Source: Psychrobacillus sp042944905 (GTDB lineage: Bacteria; Bacillota; Bacilli; Bacillales_A; Planococcaceae). From it: a DNA stretch of 64,000 bases. The position numbers were made by a program, and so were the translations under genes. The stretch lies in assembly GCF_042944905.1 (NCBI RefSeq), contig NZ_CP168496.1, positions 1,116,001 to 1,180,000 of the forward strand, read 5' to 3'. The notes under the pieces are model-generated. The model was not told the origin of the DNA and did not search any database. It saw only the letters and a list, made by a program, of their open reading frames with translations. Shown here piece after piece: positions 1-8,205 of the stretch (the stretch's first letter is position 1; each line of letters opens with the position of its first letter).

Positions 1-2
1 GG

Positions 3-56
3 CCTAGATATATTTGTCACGTTCTAAAAACCAAGAACCTGACAAATACATCTAGG
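3..56 (-). terminator. Long imperfect hairpin at transposase 3' end (IS copy 1)
   Basis: CCTAGATATATTTGTCA near 3-19 pairs imperfectly with TGACAAATACATCTAGG ending at 56. The hairpin starts only a few bases beyond the transposase stop codon, so it may end the transposase transcript or block read-through. A related sequence (CTAGATGTATTTGCC) also occurs near 1484-1498, upstream of the transposase start, so it may instead be a subterminal transposase-binding repeat. Confidence 0.5.
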
Positions 57-59
57 GTA

Positions 60-1469
60 CTATCTAAAGCTTTTTACTAGTTGTCCAATTGCTGTTGAAT
101 GCGCAATATACAAGCTAATAGAACCCTGTTTGGCGCCGATGGATGGTCTAGTGGGATTACGGAGTATCTCGGACATACGAACTACCTTTTTCACTTCTCG
201 TTGCTGTCTTTCACTTCTACGCTGATGGTGCAGATACACATCACGTAATGTCCCATTTAACATGCCTTGTTTCACTTTTACCATGGCTTCTCCACCTTCT
301 TGACTCCAATGCATTCCTCTTTTTTTCATACGAAAGGAAATATGCCGTTGATTCGATTCCATTGCACCAAGGCTTCTCGCATCCTTTGGTGAGTTCTCCA
401 CTTTCTCACGCCAGTCAAAAATACGATCCCAGTTATTCTGAATGTAAGAGCGAAACACGTTTACTTTTTCTATTTTTTTCGGGTCTTCTAGCGTGCTTTC
501 ATACGTATCTAACCATAACGTAAAGTCCTTCAACTCATGAGCCTTCATAGCCTTCCGAATGCCATTCTTATAGTCACTTTTTCCTCCACTTAATGCACGA
601 TTCAATGCTTGCGCAATATGATACTTGTCTAATTGATTTAACACGGGAAACCGTGATTGGGAAAAGGCTTCTTGAAACTTCTCGGATGTATATCCCAATC
701 CTCCATCACTGTTTGTAATAACGCAGGCATTTTCCAACGAATAATGATGGGCACTGAACGCTTGGACTTCCCCCCAAAACTTAGTAGTGGGCTGTGTTGT
801 CATAATGACTTTTGGTTCACGTAAGGATACTCTTTTTCCGTTTTTATCCCAGCCCTCATGTACAATCGCATGACGCACTTCCAAACTTTTTTTCTTCTCG
901 GTTCCTCGAACAAATACACCATCTGCTTCCGCATAGAAGAAGTCCACTTTTTTTCCCTCTGGAAGGGAAGCTGCCTCTTCTAATTCCGCTACCATTTCTT
1001 CATCTGCCTGTGCTTGTGCCATCCCTACCCGCTTCACGATACTTCCTACAGTCGTATGGCTAACCTCTACAGCGGTCCACTCTTTCAGCACACGTGCAGC
1101 CTCACGATACGTATTTTCACTTGCCAATTCTGCCACTTTCACTTCTACCAAAGAACTCTGCCGTTGGTGTCTTCTTAAGCCCAACCACTCATCCAAAGGG
1201 TAATGATTATCCCCTTTTTTATCCGCCATAAGTGTATGACGGAAACGAACAGATCCAAAGGTGAATTGAACTGTTTTCCAGTCATCTCTCTTCACCGTCC
1301 AACCTAGTTCTTGTTTTTGTTCTTTTATAACCTGATTTATCTTGGTGAAAACGTCCCCCAAAAGAGAAGCAAACACTTGGTACATATATAGTTGGATACT
1401 TTCTTCCATCTCGATTAGATTATCAGTATCCTTTATTATTTGGTAGACTTTTGATATAATGGATTCCAT
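60..1469 (-). CDS. ISLre2-family transposase (UPF0236)
   Basis: Transposase of 469 residues that would cut and join the ends of its own element. The order and spacing of the likely acidic triad are visible: D183 in AEADG, D255 in NSDGG and E371 in AMESNQRH, the last followed by a basic segment. This suits a DDE-type catalytic core, with an N-terminal helical and DNA-binding region (residues about 1-150) that includes a helix-turn-helix-like stretch around YREAARVLKEW. The frame is intact from ATG to TAG, so the element is probably active or was recently. The protein is identical to the one at 20695-22104. The family call rests on recognising the UPF0236/ISLre2 sequence type. Confidence 0.92.
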   Translation of the reverse strand: MESIISKVYQIIKDTDNLIEMEESIQLYMYQVFASLLGDVFTKINQVIKEQKQELGWTVKRDDWKTVQFTFGSVRFRHTLMADKKGDNHYPLDEWLGLRRHQRQSSLVEVKVAELASENTYREAARVLKEWTAVEVSHTTVGSIVKRVGMAQAQADEEMVAELEEAASLPEGKKVDFFYAEADGVFVRGTEKKKSLEVRHAIVHEGWDKNGKRVSLREPKVIMTTQPTTKFWGEVQAFSAHHYSLENACVITNSDGGLGYTSEKFQEAFSQSRFPVLNQLDKYHIAQALNRALSGGKSDYKNGIRKAMKAHELKDFTLWLDTYESTLEDPKKIEKVNVFRSYIQNNWDRIFDWREKVENSPKDARSLGAMESNQRHISFRMKKRGMHWSQEGGEAMVKVKQGMLNGTLRDVYLHHQRRSERQQREVKKVVRMSEILRNPTRPSIGAKQGSISLYIAHSTAIGQLVKSFR

Positions 1470-1598
1470 AAGAAGGCCTCTTTCTAGATGTATTTGCCCT
1501 ACGAAGCATACATTTATGATAGAGCGCCTTCTTTATTTTTTCTAGTGGAAACCCTCGAGAAATATTTTACACATACGACTGTATTCAATTTTAGAGTC

Positions 1599-1629
1599 AA
1601 AAAAAACGACCAATGGTAATGGTCGTTTT
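1599..1629 (-). terminator. Rho-independent terminator of yjbK-cwlQ
   Basis: ACGACCAATGGTAATGGTCGT forms a tight hairpin. On the minus strand it is followed by a run of T, just after the cwlQ stop codon. It lies between cwlQ and the right end of the insertion sequence. Confidence 0.8.
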
Positions 1630-1633
1630 CTCC

Positions 1634-2281
1634 CTATGCGTTAAAATAGTTCATGACTTTATGCACATAGTTTTGGGTTTCTTTATAAGGCGGAATGCCG
1701 TCATGCTTTTTTACAGCTCCAGGTCCAGCGTTGTAAGCAGCAAGTGCTGTTTCGACATTTCCATTGAATTGGTTGAGCATTTGGCTTAAATATTTTGCGC
1801 CGCCCATAATATTTTCTTCCGGATCAAACAGATTATTAACCCCTAAATATTTTGCTGTTCCAGGCATTAATTGCATCAATCCGGAGGCTCCAGATGTACT
1901 AACAGCAGAAGCATCAAAGTCAGATTCTTGCTTAATAACCGATGATATTAGTTTTTCAGGGATATTAAATTTTGCAGCTGCTCGCTGAATAATATCATCA
2001 TAATTTGAAGATGAAGAACTAGTTGATGTATAAGATGATAGAGCACTTATTAAGCTTTCGTTTTGAAATGAACTATTAGGTGGAATAAATACGGAAGCGT
2101 TTCCGTTGTAATAGAGAGAGGATTCCTCATTAACAGAGGTCTCACTTTTGCTACTTTGAAGAACCTCTCCAAGTAACTCTGAAAACAAGGAAGAACCGTT
2201 TGAACTTTGGGAACTTTGAACTGCTCCTAAAGATTGCATTGCATTTATCTCCATTAATGTTTTTAATGATTGAATATCCAC
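1634..2281 (-). CDS. cwlQ: Lytic transglycosylase/muramidase CwlQ (YjbJ)
   Basis: Peptidoglycan-cleaving enzyme of the SLT (soluble lytic transglycosylase) family. Residues 1-93 are a Ser/Asn-rich, probably disordered region with no clear signal peptide. The C-terminal catalytic domain (about 94-215) has the probable catalytic E119 in IKQES, the GASGLMQLMP block at 131-140 and the AYNAGPGAV block. B. subtilis YjbJ/CwlQ, to which it corresponds in position, is known to have both muramidase and transglycosylase activity. The GTG start at 2281 is preceded by GAAAGGT. The gene follows yjbK after 6 bases, so they are likely cotranscribed. Confidence 0.85.
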   Translation of the reverse strand: MDIQSLKTLMEINAMQSLGAVQSSQSSNGSSLFSELLGEVLQSSKSETSVNEESSLYYNGNASVFIPPNSSFQNESLISALSSYTSTSSSSSNYDDIIQRAAAKFNIPEKLISSVIKQESDFDASAVSTSGASGLMQLMPGTAKYLGVNNLFDPEENIMGGAKYLSQMLNQFNGNVETALAAYNAGPGAVKKHDGIPPYKETQNYVHKVMNYFNA

Positions 2282-2287
2282 AAGGTA

Positions 2288-2863
2288 TCAACCTTTCAAC
2301 GAATTTTTATAGTTTACGAGTCGTGCAATCTTTTTATCGGCATGTCGAATAGGAATATGAAGCGTTGTTAATAAATGAATAAACACTTTTTGCCCATTCT
2401 CTACATCTTTACTCTCATATTCTACTTCAAAATCCTCCGTTTGGCTATAAATGGAATGGTCAAAGAATAAGATGCCATTTTCATAATTTATTTGTGCGCG
2501 ATGTGTTTGAATGTTCCCAAAACATTCCAGTGGTTCTTCCTTTTTTATTTGCTCGAGAAACGGTACGGTTGGAAATTGTAAGTTATTTAGTATGGCATCC
2601 TTTTCTACATTGGATAATAATTGTGTTGTTTCAATCATAATATGCTCTTTTTCTGGAACTTTCAGCGTCAATTCGTTTCTTGATGGCAATACACGTAATC
2701 GAAAGCCCATTTTCTTTTCTTTAAAGTAGTGACCGGGTGTATCAAAATAATAGTTTGTTTGTATTTGAAAATCGGAAGGTTTTATTTCAAAATAGGTTAC
2801 GAGCTGTTGAAATTCGTCCTTTGTCAGCAAATTCTTAAATTCAATCTCTTTTTCGGTATGCAT
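2288..2863 (-). CDS. yjbK: CYTH domain protein YjbK (triphosphate tunnel enzyme fold)
   Basis: Member of the CYTH superfamily, whose beta-barrel tunnel binds triphosphate-containing substrates with divalent metal. The N-terminal signature of alternating acidic residues is clear (EKEIEFK right after the start), followed by barrel strands carrying Arg, Lys and Glu such as MGFRLRV and LTLKVPEKE. The physiological substrate is not known. I chose the ATG at 2863 over the longer frame starting at 2908 because GAAAGGTC lies at proper distance and B. subtilis YjbK begins at the equivalent place. It is divergent from yjbL and is followed closely by cwlQ. Confidence 0.85.
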   Translation of the reverse strand: MHTEKEIEFKNLLTKDEFQQLVTYFEIKPSDFQIQTNYYFDTPGHYFKEKKMGFRLRVLPSRNELTLKVPEKEHIMIETTQLLSNVEKDAILNNLQFPTVPFLEQIKKEEPLECFGNIQTHRAQINYENGILFFDHSIYSQTEDFEVEYESKDVENGQKVFIHLLTTLHIPIRHADKKIARLVNYKNSLKG

Positions 2864-2902
2864 TAATTCACGACCTTTCATTTTATTTCTATTATAGACG
2901 GT

Positions 2903-2929
2903 TTGCAATGGGATTCAATATGTTAAAAT
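2903..2929 (+). promoter_or_regulatory. Likely sigma-A promoter of the yjbL-yjbO operon
   Basis: TTGCAA (2903-2908) and TAAAAT (2924-2929) are separated by 15 bases. The short spacer is offset by an extended -10 (TGT directly before TAAAAT). It lies 33 bases before the yjbL start in the divergent region between yjbK and yjbL. Confidence 0.5.
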
Positions 2930-2961
2930 AGTGGGAGAATGTACAGAAAGGAAAGATATAT

Positions 2962-3345
2962 TTGCCTATTACATATAATGTGCACAGTGGCGTGCAGTTA
3001 GAGAATGATATTCGATTTACACTTGATGAAAACCCAATGATAGAAAATATACTAGCAGGCGGACAAATGATTACAGATTCTGATGCTTTATCTTTTATCT
3101 ACCTATTAGAAGATGAAACAGGTTATCATTATTTGAAGTTCGGACAAGATGTGTGGCCGATGCTAGTAAGTACACTAAAAGCAACCGATGATCCAACGCT
3201 TCAATTTGGAGAGGCAGTGTTGACTTTGCATAAGTTTAGAGAAGAGCTTGAAATGCTTATTTTCAATATTGAAGGAAATGATAACTACGGTGCTGAATTT
3301 TCACAAGCAGTAGAAAATGCATTTGAAGAGATTCTAAAAGCATAG
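2962..3345 (+). CDS. yjbL: YjbL family protein (UPF0738-like)
   Basis: Acidic protein of 127 residues with no membrane segment or signal peptide. It has no assigned reaction. It is identified by its place as first gene of yjbL-yjbM-yjbN-yjbO, the order known from B. subtilis, and by family resemblance (conserved core around SFIYLLEDETGYHYLKF). The start is TTG at 2962, preceded by AAAGGAAAG; no ATG is available near that Shine-Dalgarno site. Twenty-nine bases separate it from sasB, so cotranscription is likely. Confidence 0.75.
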   Translation: MPITYNVHSGVQLENDIRFTLDENPMIENILAGGQMITDSDALSFIYLLEDETGYHYLKFGQDVWPMLVSTLKATDDPTLQFGEAVLTLHKFREELEMLIFNIEGNDNYGAEFSQAVENAFEEILKA

Positions 3346-3374
3346 AAAAGTCGTGTGAAAGGGAGGTGTCGCTT

Positions 3375-4052
3375 ATGGGGCAATGGGAACGTTTTTTAGA
3401 GCCGTACAAGCAAGCAGTTTCTGAGTTGAAAATAAAGCTTAAAGGAATGCGCACACAATTCGAAATTGAAAATACCAATTCACCAATTGAATTTGTTACA
3501 GGGAGAGTAAAACCATTAGCGAGTATTTATGACAAATCACTTGGAAAAGGAATTGTATTCGAACCTTCTGATACATTGGCGAAAGAAATTCCAGATATTG
3601 CGGGCCTACGAATGATGTGTCAATTCGTCGATGATATCGAAACAGTCGTGGAAATGCTACGTGCGAGAAAAGATTTAACAGTCGTTGAAGAGCGCGATTA
3701 TATTTCTCATAAAAAGCAAAGTGGATATAGATCTTATCACATGATTATTGAATATCCGGTTCAAACAATACATGGTGAGATAAATATATTAGCTGAAATA
3801 CAAATTCGGACGCTTGCTATGAATTTTTGGGCCTCAATCGAGCATTCATTGAACTATAAATATAAAGGTCTTTTCCCAGAAGAAATTAAAAAAAGATTGC
3901 AATTTGCGGCAGAAGCAGCATTTCGTTTAGACGAAGAAATGTCGTTAATACGAGGAGAAATACAAGAAGCCCAAAAATACTTTAGTGCAAACAAAGAATT
4001 ATCCACTCCAAGGATACATGAAAGTAAAACGGAAGAGAGGCGCGAACGTTGA
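3375..4052 (+). CDS. sasB: Small alarmone synthetase SasB/RelQ (YjbM)
   Basis: Single-domain (p)ppGpp synthetase of about 225 residues that transfers pyrophosphate from ATP to GDP or GTP. It lacks the hydrolase and regulatory domains of long Rel proteins. Diagnostic blocks are RVKPLASI, the DIAGLRMMCQF core, SGYRSYH, and EIQIRTLAMNFWASIEHS, which holds the catalytic Glu and the Mg/substrate residues of the RelA_SpoT fold. I take ATG 3375 as start because GGGAGG lies just upstream; the GTG at 3366 overlaps that Shine-Dalgarno site. The stop overlaps the start of nadK. DarB, a c-di-AMP sensor known to bind Rel in B. subtilis, is encoded elsewhere in this window. Confidence 0.92.
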   Translation: MGQWERFLEPYKQAVSELKIKLKGMRTQFEIENTNSPIEFVTGRVKPLASIYDKSLGKGIVFEPSDTLAKEIPDIAGLRMMCQFVDDIETVVEMLRARKDLTVVEERDYISHKKQSGYRSYHMIIEYPVQTIHGEINILAEIQIRTLAMNFWASIEHSLNYKYKGLFPEEIKKRLQFAAEAAFRLDEEMSLIRGEIQEAQKYFSANKELSTPRIHESKTEERRER

Positions 4053-4855
4053 AATTTTTCATACAGTCTCGAAATGATGATCTATCGAATAAGTTAATGC
4101 AAAATGCCAAAGCATATTTAGTGGATTTTGGTCTCGTTTTAGATGAAGAAAATCCGGATATCGTTTTATCCATTGGTGGAGACGGAACGTTGTTACATGC
4201 TTTTCATAAGTATAAGCATTTAACAGCATCTGTTGCATTTGTTGGTATTCATACTGGTCATTTAGGTTTTTATGCGGACTGGAAACCAGCGGAGATAGAG
4301 AAACTAGTCATTAGTCTTGCAAAAAAAGAATTTGAAGTGATTGAATATCCACTACTTGAGGTGACTATTAACTACCGTCATGGGGAAGACAGTTCCGTTT
4401 ATCTTGCAGTAAATGAGTCTACAGTTAAGTCTCCGGATGTCACTTTAGTGATGGATGTAGAATTGAACGGTAGTCATTTCGAACGTTTTAGAGGAGATGG
4501 ACTATGCATGTCCACACCATCTGGAAGTACTGCGTATAATAAAGCATTGGGCGGGGCTATTGTGCATCCATCACTAGAAGCAATGCAACTAGCCGAAATA
4601 GCTTCCATAAATAATCGGGTGTTCCGTACAGTTGGGTCTCCTCTCGTTTTACCTAAGCATCATTCTTGTTTATTGAAACCAGTAAAAGGTCCCGATTTCA
4701 TGGTAACGGTGGACCATTTGCAATTACTGCATAAAGATGTTCAGTCCATTATGTACAGAGTTTCAAATGAAAAAATACGTTTCGCTCGTTTTAGAGCATT
4801 TCCATTTTGGACAAGAGTACATGATTCATTTATCGATAGTGATCTTGAAAAATGA
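4049..4855 (+). CDS. nadK: NAD kinase (NadK/PpnK, YjbN)
   Basis: ATP-dependent NAD kinase making NADP+, an essential cytosolic enzyme. The GGDGT motif (residues 43-47, catalytic D45) follows an N-terminal Rossmann-like half. The NAD-binding NES motif (VNESTVKS) and the GDGLCMSTPSGSTAYNKA segment typical of the C-terminal domain are present. Its 268 residues are the usual size for the Bacillus enzyme. The TTG start overlaps the sasB TGA, and its own stop overlaps the yjbO start, indicating translational coupling. Confidence 0.95.
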   Translation: MKFFIQSRNDDLSNKLMQNAKAYLVDFGLVLDEENPDIVLSIGGDGTLLHAFHKYKHLTASVAFVGIHTGHLGFYADWKPAEIEKLVISLAKKEFEVIEYPLLEVTINYRHGEDSSVYLAVNESTVKSPDVTLVMDVELNGSHFERFRGDGLCMSTPSGSTAYNKALGGAIVHPSLEAMQLAEIASINNRVFRTVGSPLVLPKHHSCLLKPVKGPDFMVTVDHLQLLHKDVQSIMYRVSNEKIRFARFRAFPFWTRVHDSFIDSDLEK

Positions 4856-5751
4856 AAAACAATCCAATAAGTTTAGCTTTTGAAGTGAAAGAAAAAAGAC
4901 TTGTATTAAGAGATGCTATCAAAGAATATGGTATATCCAAAAAAGCATTGACGAGTATTAAATTTGAAGGCGGCAAAATTCTAGTTAACGGTGAAGAAAA
5001 AACAGTTCGACATATGTTAGAAATAGGGGACGTCGTAACAATTGTTTTTCCAAATGAGAAGAAAAGTGAAGGATTGATTGCAGAGCAAGGAGAATTCCCC
5101 ATTCTATTTGAAGATGACCATTTACTAATACTTGCGAAAAAAGCTGGGATAAGTACAATTCCTTCCAGGGAGCATCCACAAGGTACCATTGCAAATTATG
5201 TAGCTGGTTATTTGGAGGAAAGTGGATTAACTTCTACCGTTCATATAGTTACGAGATTAGATAAAGATACTTCTGGTATTATTTGCATTGCTAAACATCG
5301 TCATGCACATCATTTACTAAGTGAGATGCAAAAAACACGTGCTATTTTTCGAACATATGAAGCAATTGTTCATGGTCATGTGAAAGAAGATCAGCAGACA
5401 ATAGATGCACCTATTGGTCGTAAAGACGGCAGTATTATTGAACGAGTGGTTTCACCTGATGGAAAAAATGCAAAAACAACTGTCGAAGTTATTAAACGGT
5501 TTTCTATTCAAGGAGAGAACATATCACATGTAAGATTAAAGCTACATACAGGACGGACACATCAAATACGTGTGCATATGATGTCAATTGGACACCCATT
5601 AATAGGAGACGATTTGTACGGAGGATCTCGTTTGTTGATTAATCGACAAGCTCTTCATGCGAAGGAATTACGCTTTATTCATCCATTTACAAATGAAATT
5701 GTTCAGATTCAAGCAGCTTTTCCACAAGATATGGTTGCTATACTAGTATAA
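4852..5751 (+). CDS. yjbO: RluD-family 23S rRNA pseudouridine synthase YjbO
   Basis: RNA pseudouridine synthase with an N-terminal S4 RNA-binding domain (about residues 15-75) and the RsuA/RluD catalytic domain. The RLDKDTSG signature at 135-142 contains the catalytic D137, and the family's later block ends in RTHQIRVHM and GHPLIGDDLYGG. Which uridines it modifies cannot be told from sequence. The ATG overlaps the nadK TGA by four bases. No convincing terminator follows; 95 bases downstream the GC-rich repeat element begins. Confidence 0.9.
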   Translation: MKNNPISLAFEVKEKRLVLRDAIKEYGISKKALTSIKFEGGKILVNGEEKTVRHMLEIGDVVTIVFPNEKKSEGLIAEQGEFPILFEDDHLLILAKKAGISTIPSREHPQGTIANYVAGYLEESGLTSTVHIVTRLDKDTSGIICIAKHRHAHHLLSEMQKTRAIFRTYEAIVHGHVKEDQQTIDAPIGRKDGSIIERVVSPDGKNAKTTVEVIKRFSIQGENISHVRLKLHTGRTHQIRVHMMSIGHPLIGDDLYGGSRLLINRQALHAKELRFIHPFTNEIVQIQAAFPQDMVAILV

Positions 5752-5846
5752 TACCCTGAATGGTTTTATCATATTTTTTTCAACAAATACATTTAGGTTG
5801 ATGTACGATTAGTTTTCCGTCTTATTGTAGTTATAGTATGTCATAG

Positions 5847-5988
5847 TGACCACAAGGATTTCCGCTCTAGGCGGACGCTTTCCGAGGGGGGAGCGATGAG
5901 CCAGCACCGTCGCCTGCGCGCCGCTTGTGCTGTCTCATCTGTCTCCCTGATCCCTTCGGAGTCGCCGCCTGCCGCTTCAATCCAGCAT
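5847..5988 (+). repeat. GC-rich dispersed repeat, family A, copy 1
   Basis: The ordered landmarks are GGATTTCCGCT, GGCGGACGCTTTCCG, GAGCGATGAGCC, GTCTCATCTGTCTCC, GGAGTCGCCGCC and CAATCCA. They recur at 6345-6484 (minus), 37691-37888, 50531-50675 and 50941-51037 (minus). The element is much more GC-rich than the surrounding gaps and full of short inverted repeats, which suggests a structured noncoding element. Confidence 0.8.
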
Positions 5989-6344
5989 GTGCAATATATT
6001 ACCCGTTATCCACAACATAGAATACATTTTGCTCATTCTTACAAGGCATATGCTCAATATAGAGAAAAATACGAGCAACATTTGGACAGGTTTTGCGCAA
6101 TATAATGATAGGTACACTTTATAAGTGGCATCTCTCTCTAAGTTAAGTCTTTATTATGAGAAATGGTTGCGTTTAGTATCGAATTGGTCTCTTTTCCAAT
6201 AGTTTTTGTCTCGTTCTAAGGGAGATTGGTTGCGAATATCACTTGATTGGTCTCGTTCAGCCATTTATTGGATTTTATTCTTGAAAACTCTTCGTAATAT
6301 GGAACAAAATATAGTAGTGATGCTGAATAACTAGCAAACTCTAG

Positions 6345-6484
6345 TGGATTGCAGCGAAAGGGCGGTGACTCCTGCCGGATAAGTGAGACAGATGAACCAT
6401 CGCAGGCGAACGCGTAGCGTCGGCGGTGGCTCATCGCTCACCCCGCGGAAAGCGTCCGCCCTGCAGCGAAAATCCTAGCGGTAA
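6345..6484 (-). repeat. GC-rich dispersed repeat, family A, copy 2
   Basis: Read on the minus strand it shows the same landmarks: TTACCGCTAGGATTTTCGCTG, GGCGGACGCTTTCCGCGGGG, GAGCGATGAGCC, CATCTGTCTCAC, GGAGTCACCGCCC, CTGCAATCCA. It faces copy 1 head to head. It retains the full central hairpin region that copy 5 has lost. Confidence 0.8.
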
Positions 6485-6593
6485 CTTTCTTACTTCGCAG
6501 TATATCTAAAAAGCGAACTAAAACATAAAACTGTTAGGCAACGTCTTGCTTCATTAAATAGAAGAAGATTGATGATAAACATACTTGATAATA

Positions 6594-6640
6594 CCCACTA
6601 GTAGAACCTGAAATTCAGGGAATCTTAGTGGGGTTCTTTA
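6594..6640 (+). terminator. Possible terminator or leader hairpin before mgtE
   Basis: CCCACTA (6594-6600) pairs with TAGTGGG (6626-6632), enclosing an inner hairpin CCTGAAATTCAGG (6607-6619). A modest T-rich stretch follows. It lies upstream of the proposed mgtE promoter, so it probably ends transcription entering from the left and is not a riboswitch of mgtE. Confidence 0.4.
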
Positions 6641-6715
6641 TTTGAATTTCGTGTGGAATAATTATTGGAGAACTTTGTACCAATTCACTTAAATGGTGCT
6701 TAAGCTTATATTAGG

Positions 6716-6744
6716 TTGCTTAATCGCTTTAAACCCCATACAAT
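6716..6744 (+). promoter_or_regulatory. Likely sigma-A promoter of mgtE
   Basis: TTGCTT (6716-6721), 17-base spacer, TACAAT (6739-6744). Transcription would begin about 25 bases before the Shine-Dalgarno site, leaving no room for an M-box riboswitch in the leader. Confidence 0.55.
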
Positions 6745-6777
6745 ATATAAGGATAACCGCGGAAAGGAGTGAGAATT

Positions 6778-8145
6778 GTGAAAGAAGAGATGAATCAGCT
6801 GCAATTAGAAGAGTCACATTTAATTGAGCTTTTAACCCATGATTTAATGGAAGAATTTAGAGCTGAATTTATGCAGCTTCACCCGTATGACCAATCGTTA
6901 TTTTTTGAAAAGGTGGAGCCAGATATACGAAAGAAAATCTTTCACTACCTCTCTCCTAAGGAAATGGCGGAAATTTTTGAAGCGACAAAGTTTGATGAAG
7001 AACATTATGAGTATTATTTAAAAGAGATGGATACAACATACGCGGCGGATATGCTTTCCTATATGTATGCGGATAATGCAGTGGACGTATTAAACGAATT
7101 AGGAAAAGACCAAGTAGCTAGTTATTTAAGTATAATGGACGAGGAGTCTGCTCAAGAAATAAAAGACCTGCTCCATTATGAAGAATACACTGCTGGTTCT
7201 ATCATGACGACAGAATATGTAGCAATTCCCGAAACGTCTACTTGTCGTTCTGCAATGACTATTTTGCGAAATGAAGCGCCGAATGCAGAGACAATTTATT
7301 ATTTATTTGTTGTAAATGAATCCCATCAGCTAACAGGTGTCATTTCATTACGTGATTTAATCATTGCAGATGAAGATACGCTTATTAAAGAGATTATGAA
7401 TGAACGTGTAGTAAGTATTTTAGTTAGTGAAGACCAAGAAGAAGTAGCTCGTACGATTAAAGATTACAATTTCCTTGCAGTACCAGTTGTTGATTTTGAA
7501 CAGCATCTTCTCGGCATTGTAACGGTAGATGATATTATCGACGTTTTAGATGAAGAAGCATCCGATGATTACTCTAAACTTGCTGGGGTTTCTGACATGG
7601 ATACATTTGATAAAAGTCCTTTTCAAGCAGCTAAGAAGAGACTACCTTGGCTTGTAATTCTATTATTTTTAGGAATGATGACTGCAAATCTAATGAGTAT
7701 TTTTACAGAAACATTATCGAAAGTAGCATTGCTTGCTGTTTTTATTCCTCTAATATCAGGGACAGCGGGTAATAGTGGAACGCAGTCATTAGCAGTAGCT
7801 ATTAGAGGAATTGCAACTGGTGATATTGAAGAGGAAAGTAAGTTGAAATTATTATTACGAGAAGCAGGAACAGGCCTAATAACTGGCCTACTATGTGCAA
7901 TATTAGTAGTAGGAATTGTTTTCTTTTGGCAACATAACTTGGTAATTGGTTTGTTAGTTGGAGCAGCACTTCTAGGTTCTATTTTTGTTGCAACAATTGG
8001 AGGTTCATTTATTCCATTATTAATTCACCGTATGAAAATAGATCCAGCTGTCGCATCAGGTCCTTTTATTACAACTATTAATGATGTTATTAGTATTTTA
8101 ATCTATCTTGGACTTGCGACATTATTTATCTCTTCTATATCATGA
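6778..8145 (+). CDS. mgtE: Magnesium transporter MgtE
   Basis: Channel-type Mg2+ importer in the cytoplasmic membrane. It shows the standard order: N-terminal superhelical acidic domain (about 1-130), a pair of CBS domains (about 130-255) that sense cytosolic Mg2+, a connecting helix, and a five-helix pore domain (about 285-455). The family signature GTAGNSGTQSLAVAIRG sits near residue 327. I choose the GTG at 6778 because AAAGGAG at 6763-6769 is correctly spaced for it, while the upstream GTG at 6769 overlaps that site. Length is normal. It is monocistronic or leads into the CotO-like gene, though that gene has its own sporulation promoter. Confidence 0.93.
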   Translation: MKEEMNQLQLEESHLIELLTHDLMEEFRAEFMQLHPYDQSLFFEKVEPDIRKKIFHYLSPKEMAEIFEATKFDEEHYEYYLKEMDTTYAADMLSYMYADNAVDVLNELGKDQVASYLSIMDEESAQEIKDLLHYEEYTAGSIMTTEYVAIPETSTCRSAMTILRNEAPNAETIYYLFVVNESHQLTGVISLRDLIIADEDTLIKEIMNERVVSILVSEDQEEVARTIKDYNFLAVPVVDFEQHLLGIVTVDDIIDVLDEEASDDYSKLAGVSDMDTFDKSPFQAAKKRLPWLVILLFLGMMTANLMSIFTETLSKVALLAVFIPLISGTAGNSGTQSLAVAIRGIATGDIEEESKLKLLLREAGTGLITGLLCAILVVGIVFFWQHNLVIGLLVGAALLGSIFVATIGGSFIPLLIHRMKIDPAVASGPFITTINDVISILIYLGLATLFISSIS

Positions 8146-8157
8146 ATAGGCTTTTTT

Positions 8158-8186
8158 CACACTTTTAACTGAAAGTGCATAAAGTA
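8158..8186 (+). promoter_or_regulatory. Sigma-K-type promoter of the CotO-like gene
   Basis: CACA at 8158-8161 matches the -35 consensus MACM, and CATAAAGTA at 8178-8186 matches the -10 consensus CATANNNTA, with 16 bases between. This predicts late mother-cell expression, as expected for a coat gene. Confidence 0.65.
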
Positions 8187-8205
8187 AAGGAAAAAGGATG
8201 TGTCT

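Larger units (their letters stand above)
1..1576 (-). mobile_element. ISLre2-family insertion sequence, copy 1 (left end outside window)
   Basis: This segment matches 20636-22211 with no difference that I could find by eye, and its transposase is identical in protein sequence. By comparison with the complete second copy, the left terminal inverted repeat should lie about 94 bases before the window start. The right inverted repeat ends at 1576, where the two copies stop matching. The nine bases 1577-1585 (GACTGTATT) would be one half of the target duplication; the other half is not visible. Confidence 0.9.
5752..6593. other. Intergenic region with a convergent repeat pair
   Basis: About 840 bases without a credible gene. 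It holds two GC-rich repeat elements in opposite orientation (5847-5988 and 6345-6484) around a 356-base AT-rich core. The core contains two imperfect copies of a 30-base TGGTTGCG...ATTGGTCTC unit (6162-6191 and 6225-6255). Short open frames inside the repeats are rejected as genes. Confidence 0.7.

Noticed and set aside
248..1063. Plus-strand frames inside the transposase gene
   Set aside because: Shadows of the transposase; they recur at the same relative places in copy 2.
5896..6105. Open frame of 69 residues inside family A copy 1
   Set aside because: The frame overlies a noncoding repeat; similar frames in other copies differ in start, end and reading, as expected for GC-rich repeats without stops.
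6216..6434. Open frame of 72 residues on the minus strand over family A copy 2
   Set aside because: Same reason: repeat-derived, no Shine-Dalgarno site, no conserved product.
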